Assembly (NCBI GenBank): GCA_017882925.1 | Contig: JADGOM010000117.1 | Location: 1-32,182 of the forward strand | Source of the DNA: Acidimicrobiia bacterium | GTDB lineage: Bacteria > Actinomycetota > Acidimicrobiia > IMCC26256 > Chersky-534 | DNA: 32,182 bases | Direction of reading: 5' to 3' | Shown here: positions 26,257 to 32,182 of the stretch, piece after piece | How positions within the stretch are numbered: the stretch's first letter is position 1 | How the letters are laid out: each line of letters starts with the position of its first letter | The notes under the pieces: model-generated | What the model saw: the letters and a program-made list of their open reading frames with translations, nothing else | The model's database searches: none | Told to the model about the DNA's origin: nothing | Translations under genes and position numbers: made by a program

Positions 26257-27063
26257 ATGGGCTCGGTCGCCGGGCCCACCGTCTGGAGGCTGTTCGACGA
26301 CCTCGACACGCCGCGCACCGCCGCGGGCCAGATGGGGGCCGACCTCGCCCTGCTCGACGAGGTCGCGGCCGGAGGCCTCCCCGCCCTGCGGCTCTACCGG
26401 TGGGCGCCGCCCGCGCTGAGCCTCGGCCGGTTCCAGGCCGACGCCGACGTCGACGTCGACGCGTGCACCCGCCTCGGGGTCGAGGTCGTGCGCCGGCCCA
26501 CCGGGGGCCGGGCCCTGCTGCACGGCGGCGACCTCACCTATGCCGTCGCGATGCCGTTGCCGGACCACGCGCCGTCGGTCGACGCCCGGTACCGGATGCT
26601 CGCCGCGGGCCTGATCGCGGGGCTCGCGGCCCTTGGCGTGGAGGCGGAGGTCGCGTCCCACGCGGGGCCGGCGGGGCCGGTCTGCTTCACGGCGCAGCGG
26701 GGCGCCGACCTGCGGGTCGGGGGGCGGAAGCTCTGCGGGTCGGCCCAGGTCCAGCGGGGTCCGGCGCTCCTCCAGCACGGCTCGATCCTGCTCCGGCGGC
26801 TGGCGTTCGACGAGACCGATCTCGTGCGCCACGAGTCGCCGGCGGCCCGGGCGGAGGCCCGTTCCCGCCTCGGCTCGGCCACCGTGACGTTGGCGGAGCT
26901 GGGGGCCCCGACCGACCCGCGGGAGGTGGCCGACGCGCTGGTCGAGGGTTTCGTGCGGGCGGTCGGCGTGCGGATGACCTCCGCTCCCTGCGACGGAGCC
27001 ACCTGCGCCGGGGCCGGCATCGAGGTTGAGACTTCACCAGCCGGAGCCACCGCGGACCGGTAG
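26257..27063 (+). CDS. Lipoate--protein ligase / octanoyltransferase (LipM-like)
   Basis: 'VVRRPTGGRALLHGGDLTYAV', 'GPVCFTAQRGADLRVGGRKLCGSAQVQRGPALLQHGSILL'; adjacent to gcvH. Confidence 0.9.
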   Translation: MGSVAGPTVWRLFDDLDTPRTAAGQMGADLALLDEVAAGGLPALRLYRWAPPALSLGRFQADADVDVDACTRLGVEVVRRPTGGRALLHGGDLTYAVAMPLPDHAPSVDARYRMLAAGLIAGLAALGVEAEVASHAGPAGPVCFTAQRGADLRVGGRKLCGSAQVQRGPALLQHGSILLRRLAFDETDLVRHESPAARAEARSRLGSATVTLAELGAPTDPREVADALVEGFVRAVGVRMTSAPCDGATCAGAGIEVETSPAGATADR

Positions 27064-27072
27064 CCTGGCCCG

Positions 27073-27543
27073 GTGATCGTCTGCGCCCGTTGCGGCCACC
27101 AGAACGCGGAGTCGGCTCGGTTCTGCTCGTCGTGCGGGGCTCCGCTGCCCGACGGCGGCGATGCGACCCAGTCGATCCCCGCGGTGGAGAGCGAGGCGAC
27201 GATCGCCGAGGAGACCGCGGCCGACCTGGAGGAGCTCCCCGACGGCATCGGCGCCATCATCGTCGACCGGGGGCCCAACGCCGGCAGCCGCTTCCTGCTC
27301 GAGAACACGATCACCGCGGCCGGCCGTCATCCCGACTCGGAGATCTTCCTCGACGACGTGACCGTCTCCCGCCGGCACGCGGTGTTCGAGCGCCGCGCCG
27401 ACGGCTACGTCCTGCGCGACGTCGGCTCGCTCAACGGCACCTACGCCAACGGCGACCGGGTCGACGAGTACGAGCTGCGCAACGGTGACGAGGTGCAGAT
27501 CGGCCGCTACCGGCTCATGTTCCTGGTCGGTGGGGGCGGATGA
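27073..27543 (+). CDS. Zinc-ribbon + FHA domain protein (GarA-like)
   Basis: 'CARCGHQNAESARFCSSCGAPL'; FHA 'AAGRHPDSEIFLDDVTVSRRHAVFERRADGYVLRDVGSLNGTYANGDRV'. Confidence 0.92.
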   Translation: MIVCARCGHQNAESARFCSSCGAPLPDGGDATQSIPAVESEATIAEETAADLEELPDGIGAIIVDRGPNAGSRFLLENTITAAGRHPDSEIFLDDVTVSRRHAVFERRADGYVLRDVGSLNGTYANGDRVDEYELRNGDEVQIGRYRLMFLVGGGG

Positions 27544-28427
27544 TGGCGCTCAAGGCGCACGCGTCCATCGGCGAGGTCCTGGCCGAGCTCCGCGAGGAGT
27601 TCCCCGACATCACGATCAGCAAGATCCGGTTCCTGGAGAGCCAGGGCCTGATCGATCCCGAGCGAACGCCGTCGGGCTACCGGAAGTTCTACGAGTCGGA
27701 CATCTCGCGGCTGCGGTGGATCCTCGGTCAGCAGCGCGACAACTTCCTCCCGCTCAAGGTCATCAAGGACCGGCTCGACGGCTTCGACGCCCGGGGCGAG
27801 GAACCTCACGACGAGGTCGAGGTCGAGATAGTGGTCGTCGAGGTCGAGGAGGTCGACATCGAGATCGAGTCGGAGGTCGAGGTCGGCCGCGGCGGACAGC
27901 AGCTCCTGCTCGACGGCCAGGCGCCGATCCGCCGCCGGGGCTCGCGCTCGACCATGGCCGCGCCGGCGACGCGCCGCAGCCGGGCCGAGGCCGCGGTGCC
28001 GCTCGACGACGAGCCCGGCGACGATCTGGAACGCGAGGTCAGCGGTCTGAGCCTCACCCGCTCCGAGCTGGCCCACGCCGCCGGCCTCGACGACGCCGCG
28101 GTCGCACAGCTCGAGGAGTTCGGGCTGCTCGTCCCGAGCCGCCAGGCCGGCGACCGCGTGCTCTTCGACGAGGACTCGCTCGCGATCGCCCGGCTCGCGG
28201 CCGGCTTCTTCCGGCAGGGGATCGAGGCCCGCCACCTCCGCATGTACCGGCAGTTCGCCGAGCGCGAGGCACTGCTGTTCGAGCAGGTGCTGATGCCGTT
28301 GCTGCGCCAGCGCAACCCCGAGGCCCGGGCCAAGGCCCGCGAGGAGATGACGGAGCTCGCCCGCCTGGGTCGGGGGCTGCGGGCCGCGTTCCTGCGCAAC
28401 GCCTCCCGGGACCTGCTCGGCGAGTGA
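27540..28427 (+). CDS. MerR family transcriptional regulator (FtsR/Rv1828-like)
   Basis: 'ASIGEVLAELREEFPDITISKIRFLESQGLIDPERTPSGYRKFYESDISRLRWILGQQRD'; ATGA overlap with the FHA gene. Confidence 0.9.
   Translation: MMALKAHASIGEVLAELREEFPDITISKIRFLESQGLIDPERTPSGYRKFYESDISRLRWILGQQRDNFLPLKVIKDRLDGFDARGEEPHDEVEVEIVVVEVEEVDIEIESEVEVGRGGQQLLLDGQAPIRRRGSRSTMAAPATRRSRAEAAVPLDDEPGDDLEREVSGLSLTRSELAHAAGLDDAAVAQLEEFGLLVPSRQAGDRVLFDEDSLAIARLAAGFFRQGIEARHLRMYRQFAEREALLFEQVLMPLLRQRNPEARAKAREEMTELARLGRGLRAAFLRNASRDLLGE
27808..27887 (+). repeat. Degenerate GAGGTC/GAGATC hexamer tract encoding alternating (E/D)(V/I)
   Basis: gaggtcgaggtcgagatagtggtcgtcgaggtcgaggaggtcgacatcgagatcgagtcggaggtcgaggtcgg encodes EVEVEIVVVEVEEVDIEIESEVEV in the MerR protein. 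Confidence 0.75.
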
Positions 28428-29098
28428 CGGTCGCCCCGCCGGCCGCACTGCTCACGCCGGCCGCCGTCGCCGACACCGTCCAGCGCCTCGCGGCCGAGAT
28501 CGCGGCCGCACATCCCGACGGCGTCGTGCTCGTGAGCGTGTTGAAGGGCGCGCTGCTCTTCACCGCCGACCTCGTGCGGGCCTTCCCGCGTGAGACGCCG
28601 GTCGAGGTCGACTTCATGGCCATCTCCCGCTACGCCCCGCAGCGCGGCCGGGTCCGCATCCTCAAGGACCTCGAGGCCGACGTCGCCGGGCGCGCGGTGG
28701 TGCTGGTCGAGGACATCGTCGACACCGGGCTCACGGTCGCGTTCCTCCAGGCGCAGATGCGGGCGCGCGACGCGGCGTCGGTCGAGGTCTGCGCGCTGCT
28801 CGACCGCCCGGCACGGCGGATCGTGCCGCTCGAGGTGCGGTACGTCGGCCGCGAGATCGACGACATCTTCGTGCTCGGCTACGGCCTGCACCACCAGGAC
28901 CTCTACCGCAACGTGCCCGGCGTCTACGTCGCCGACCGGGCCACCGTCCTGGCCGCGCCGGAGGCGTACCTGCCGCACCTCTATCCCGCCGCGTTCAGCT
29001 CCCGTTCACCCGCCGGTTCGACCACCACCACAACCGGCGGTGAGCCCGCGGAGCCCGGTGGTAGGGTCACTGCGACTCGGAACGGAGGCGGCCAGTGA
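28424..29098 (+). CDS. hpt: Hypoxanthine (guanine) phosphoribosyltransferase
   Basis: GTG start in GTGA overlap; PRPP loop 'AVVLVEDIVDTGLTVAFL'; 'VSVLKGALLFTADLVRAF', 'VDFMAISRY'. Confidence 0.92.
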   Translation: MTVAPPAALLTPAAVADTVQRLAAEIAAAHPDGVVLVSVLKGALLFTADLVRAFPRETPVEVDFMAISRYAPQRGRVRILKDLEADVAGRAVVLVEDIVDTGLTVAFLQAQMRARDAASVEVCALLDRPARRIVPLEVRYVGREIDDIFVLGYGLHHQDLYRNVPGVYVADRATVLAAPEAYLPHLYPAAFSSRSPAGSTTTTTGGEPAEPGGRVTATRNGGGQ

Positions 29099-29577
29099 TC
29101 CGTTTGATGCTGGTGGGAGTACGGGTCGAGGTTCCTACGAACCAACCGATCGTGCTGCTGCGTGAGGACGACGGCCAGCGGTACTTGCCGATCTTCATCG
29201 GCCCGCCGGAGGCGACCGCGATCGTCTACGCGCTGCAGGGCATGGAGACGCCCCGGCCGATGACGCACGACCTCTTCACGAGCGTGCTCGACGAGATGTC
29301 GGTGCAGCTCCAGCAGGTGATCATCACCGAGCTGCACGAGGGCACCTTCTACGCCGAGATCGAGTTCAAGCGCGACGGCACCACGCACCGGATCTCCTCG
29401 CGGCCGTCGGACGCGATCGCGCTCGCGGTGCGGGCCACCGAGCCGGTGCCGATCTTCGCCGAGGAGTCGGTGCTCGACGAGGCCGGCGTCCCCTTCGACG
29501 CGGAGGAGGACGAGGAGCAGATCGAGGAGTTCCGCGAGTTCCTCGACCAGGTGAGCCCGGACGACTTCGCGACCTAG
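29095..29577 (+). CDS. Bifunctional nuclease family protein (DUF151)
   Basis: 'VLLREDDGQRYLPIFIGPPEATAIVYALQGMETPRPMTHDLFTSVLDEM', 'SSRPSDAIALAVRA'; GTGA overlap with hpt. Confidence 0.93.
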   Translation: MIRLMLVGVRVEVPTNQPIVLLREDDGQRYLPIFIGPPEATAIVYALQGMETPRPMTHDLFTSVLDEMSVQLQQVIITELHEGTFYAEIEFKRDGTTHRISSRPSDAIALAVRATEPVPIFAEESVLDEAGVPFDAEEDEEQIEEFREFLDQVSPDDFAT

Positions 29578-29631
29578 ACCTCCGGCGCTGCACGGTCCGC
29601 CTGGGAATCCGATCGGTCGGGACGAGACGGC

Positions 29632-30714
29632 ATGAGACGCCCGGCGCTGCCGCGGACATCGCGCGACGCCCGGGTCCGGGAGGGCCGCGGCCGCGTGCGC
29701 CTCGGCCTGCTCGTGCTCGCGGTGGTGGTCGTGCTGGGCACGCTGTGGTTCTGGCTGGCCGAGCACTTCAGCTTCCTCGACGCCGCGTTCCAGGTGACGA
29801 TGACCGTCACCACCGTGGGCTTCGGCGAGGTCCACCCGTTCGACGCGACGGCCAAGGTCGTGGCGATCGTGCTCATGATCGTCGGGGTCGGCGCCGCGCT
29901 CTACACGCTCGGCGGGGTGTTCGAAGAGCTGTTCGAGAGTCAGATCGACCGTTTCGGGAGGCGCCGGATGCAGCGCAGGATCGACGACATGCACGGGCAC
30001 GTCGTGCTGTGCGGCTGGGGCCGGGTCGGGCGCATGATCGCCGATCTGCTCGACGAGCACCTCGAGCTCGTAGTGGTGGAGTCGTCCGAAGCCACCGCCG
30101 ACACCGCGCTCGCCACCGGCATCCCGGTCGTGGTCGGGGACGCGACCGAGGACGCGGTGCTCGGGCAGGCCGGGATCGAGCGGGCCGCGGTGCTCGTCGT
30201 GAGCCTCGAGTCCGACAGCGACGCGATCTCCACCGTGCTCTCGGCCCGGGTGCTCAACCCCGCGCTGCGGATCGTGGCCCGGGCCAACTCGGGCTCGAGC
30301 GAGCCCAAGCTCGTGCGGGCGGGGGTCGACCACGTGGTCAACCCGCTGCACATGGGCGCGCAGCGGCTCGCGTCGTTCGCGCAGCAGCCCGCGGTGGCCG
30401 ACTTCCTCGACGTCGTGGCCCACGACGGCGCGCTCGAGCACCGCTTCGAGGAGTACCTGATCCCGCCCACGTCGGCGTTCGCGGGCCGCTCTCTCGGGGA
30501 GACCTCGATCGAGGCGACCGGCGTCCTGGTGCTCGCGATCCGCGAGGGCAACGGGCGCTTCGTGAGCAACCCCGGGCCGGACGCGCGCCTCGAGCCCGGG
30601 GCGAAGCTCATCGTGATGGGCGCGCCCGACCAGATCGGTCGGCTCGACGCGCTGAAGGGCGGCGAGCCGGGCGCGGCCCGGGCCGCGGCCGCCCGCGACA
30701 CGACCCCGGGGTAG
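29632..30714 (+). CDS. Two-TM potassium channel with cytosolic TrkA-N/TrkA-C (RCK) domains
   Basis: Filter 'TMTVTTVGFGEVHP'; 'HVVLCGWGRVGRMIADLL'; C-terminal 'PDARLEPGAKLIVMGAPDQI'. Confidence 0.93.
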   Translation: MRRPALPRTSRDARVREGRGRVRLGLLVLAVVVVLGTLWFWLAEHFSFLDAAFQVTMTVTTVGFGEVHPFDATAKVVAIVLMIVGVGAALYTLGGVFEELFESQIDRFGRRRMQRRIDDMHGHVVLCGWGRVGRMIADLLDEHLELVVVESSEATADTALATGIPVVVGDATEDAVLGQAGIERAAVLVVSLESDSDAISTVLSARVLNPALRIVARANSGSSEPKLVRAGVDHVVNPLHMGAQRLASFAQQPAVADFLDVVAHDGALEHRFEEYLIPPTSAFAGRSLGETSIEATGVLVLAIREGNGRFVSNPGPDARLEPGAKLIVMGAPDQIGRLDALKGGEPGAARAAAARDTTPG

Positions 30715-30757
30715 CGCGTCTTCGCAGGTCAGGTGGCACGAAAACGTCTTGTTGACG

Positions 30758-30786
30758 TTGACGCCGAAGACCCTCAGGGTTACCCT
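30758..30786 (+). promoter_or_regulatory. Candidate sigma70-type promoter of the second MerR gene with a palindromic spacer
   Basis: TTGACG - 17 nt - TACCCT; spacer contains ACCCTCAGGGT (30770-30780). Confidence 0.5.
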
Positions 30787-30850
30787 CCACACGACCGTAA
30801 CTACCTGGGTGTGGTTCCGTGAGGGGACCCCGGGAGCGGAAGGGCCGGCA

Positions 30851-31360
30851 ATGGACGAGCAGGCGGGGGACGCGGAGGCCGAGGTCGGCTTCCGCGGGCC
30901 CCAGGTGTGCAAGATCGTCGGGATCACGTACCGGCAGCTCGACTACTGGGCGCGTACCGATCTGATCCGCCCGTCGCTCGCCGACGCCCAGGGGAGTGGC
31001 AGCCAGCGGCGCTACTCGTACCGCGACCTGGTCGCGTTGAAGGTCATCAAGTCGCTGCTCGACGCGGGCGTGTCGCTGCAGACGGCGCGCAAGGCCGTCG
31101 ACTACCTGCGCCAGCACCTCGGTGACGACCTCGCCACCGCGACCCTCGTGATCCAGGGATCGCAGTCGGTGCTCGCCCGCACCGACGCCGAGTTCGTCGA
31201 CATCGTGCGCCAGGGCCAGGGCGTGCTCAGCCTGGTGCCGCTGAAGCCCGCGATGGAGGCGCTCGACGCCACCATCCACGACCTCGCGCCGGCGGCGGCA
31301 CCGGCGACCGTCGTCCCGATCGCCGGCCCGAAGGCGGCCGGGGGAGTCGTGGGAGTCTGA
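30851..31360 (+). CDS. MerR family transcriptional regulator (Rv1830-like position)
   Basis: 'GFRGPQVCKIVGITYRQLDYWARTDLIRPSLADAQGSGSQRRYSYRDLVALKVIKSLLDAGVSLQTARKAVDYLRQHL'. Confidence 0.9.
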   Translation: MDEQAGDAEAEVGFRGPQVCKIVGITYRQLDYWARTDLIRPSLADAQGSGSQRRYSYRDLVALKVIKSLLDAGVSLQTARKAVDYLRQHLGDDLATATLVIQGSQSVLARTDAEFVDIVRQGQGVLSLVPLKPAMEALDATIHDLAPAAAPATVVPIAGPKAAGGVVGV

Positions 31361-31821
31361 CCGCGCACGCGGGCCCCGAGGAGCTGCCGCTCCCACACGA
31401 GTCGGTCCGCTTCGCGCACAACTCGGAGCGCCAGTTCGCCAAGCTGCTCGACTTCTACGCGATCGAGTGGGAGTACGAGCCGCGCACCTTCACGCTCGAG
31501 GCCGACAAGGACGGCAACCCGATCCAGGCCTTCTCGCCCGACTTCTACCTCGCGGCGTACGACCTCTACATCGAGGTCACCACGCTCAACCAGAAGCTGG
31601 TCACGAAGAAGAACCGCAAGGCCCGCCGGCTGGTCGAGCTCCATCCCGAGATCCGGATCAAGGTCCTCTACCAGCGCGACTACCTGCACCTGCTCGTGAA
31701 GTACGGGCTGGAGGCGCCGTCGCAGCTGTCGGAGCAGTGGGGGCCGGGCGGATCGCTCCGCCTCGACGTCGCGCCCCCTCGCCGCGCCCCGGAGGGCGAC
31801 GGTCAGGCCGAGACCGCCTGA
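31357..31821 (+). CDS. PD-(D/E)XK nuclease-like protein, apparent CTG start (not in ORF track)
   Basis: Hand translation: MTAHAGPEELPLPHESVRFAHNSERQFAKLLDFYAIEWEYEPRTFTLEADKDGNPIQAFSPDFYLAAYDLYIEVTTLNQKLVTKKNRKARRLVELHPEIRIKVLYQRDYLHLLVKYGLEAPSQ...; 'SPDFYL..(Y)IEVTT' resembles a PD-ExT nuclease core; CTGA overlap with the MerR stop. Confidence 0.75.
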   Translation: MTAHAGPEELPLPHESVRFAHNSERQFAKLLDFYAIEWEYEPRTFTLEADKDGNPIQAFSPDFYLAAYDLYIEVTTLNQKLVTKKNRKARRLVELHPEIRIKVLYQRDYLHLLVKYGLEAPSQLSEQWGPGGSLRLDVAPPRRAPEGDGQAETA

Positions 31822-31916
31822 CGGGCGATCGACGCGGCCCACCAGATCAGGGGACACCGCGTGGATGTCGCGTCGGCCTGCGGTAACAGGCTTGGATCGC
31901 GGTCGCGGTCGCAGTC

Positions 31917-32182
31917 GTGCTCGTCGACATCGGTGCCGTCGCGGGCGGTAGCTCCAGCACGAAGGAGAAGGCGACGCGCGCAACAACGACAAGCGCGGCG
32001 GCCGGCCCCACGACTGCGGCAACGGCACCCACGAAAGCGGTTGCCCCTCAGACCACCGCGGCTGGCCCGGCCTTCACCCCAAACCGGATCCGGTTCGGCG
32101 ACAACCGCGAGTTTCAAGGTGCCGAACTCGTGGGCCTTCGCCGGGTTGTACGACTGCTCGGAGTTCGGCAGTGAGCGGGGTC
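31917..32182 (+). CDS. Possible start of a secreted Ala/Thr-rich-linker protein, frame disrupted near 32112 (partial)
   Basis: Hydrophobic 'WIAVAVAVVLVDIGAVAGG' then 'TRATTTSAAAGPTTAATAPTKAVAPQTTAAGPAFTPNRIRFGDNREF'; downstream coding-like signal continues in another frame. Confidence 0.3.

Noticed and set aside
27808-27887. Repeat tract considered as CRISPR or minisatellite array
   Set aside because: No spacers; repeats are degenerate hexamers in-frame within a coding region.
28981-30927. 648-aa minus-strand ORF opposite DUF151 and the K+ channel
   Set aside because: Antisense shadow; both plus-strand genes carry diagnostic motifs.
31102-32028. 308-aa minus-strand ORF opposite MerR and the nuclease-like gene
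   Set aside because: Antisense shadow; plus-strand translation is far more protein-like.

Overview
A high-GC window, gene-dense on both strands, that looks actinobacterial and possibly Acidimicrobiia-like (inferred from gene content and synteny). I support about 38 protein-coding genes and saw no rRNA, tRNA, CRISPR array or transposase. The left half (1-10.3 kb) is mainly CoA/lipid catabolism: enoyl-CoA hydratase, LLM oxidoreductase, acyl-CoA dehydrogenase, SDRs, and a thiolase/DUF35 pair, plus an aquaporin, a Tat-exported Cys protein and a cupredoxin. 10.3-15 kb holds a Mg/Mn-type transport operon (MgtE_N-CBS protein plus divergent Nramp), tatA and a CPA2 antiporter. 15.4-22.7 kb holds a PaaK-like operon with a divergent TetR, an AMP-ligase homologue with altered motifs, a GGT, an SDR and a Dabb protein. 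22.7-31.8 kb resembles the mycobacterial pgsA2-gcvH-garA-ftsR(MerR)-DUF151-MerR neighbourhood, with extra genes inserted. Most notable: (1) an uncatalogued 19-aa Asp/Pro-containing leader ORF with a perfect Shine-Dalgarno, in a structured leader upstream of the MgtE_N/Nramp operon, reminiscent of MgtL; (2) a 154-aa PD-(D/E)XK-like ORF at 31357-31821, absent from the ORF track because it has no ATG/GTG/TTG start and apparently begins at a CTG in a CTGA overlap; (3) several enzyme homologues with lost catalytic motifs (AMP ligase, PMM domain, SDR, thiolase, Nramp). All family calls come from reading motifs; no database search was run.
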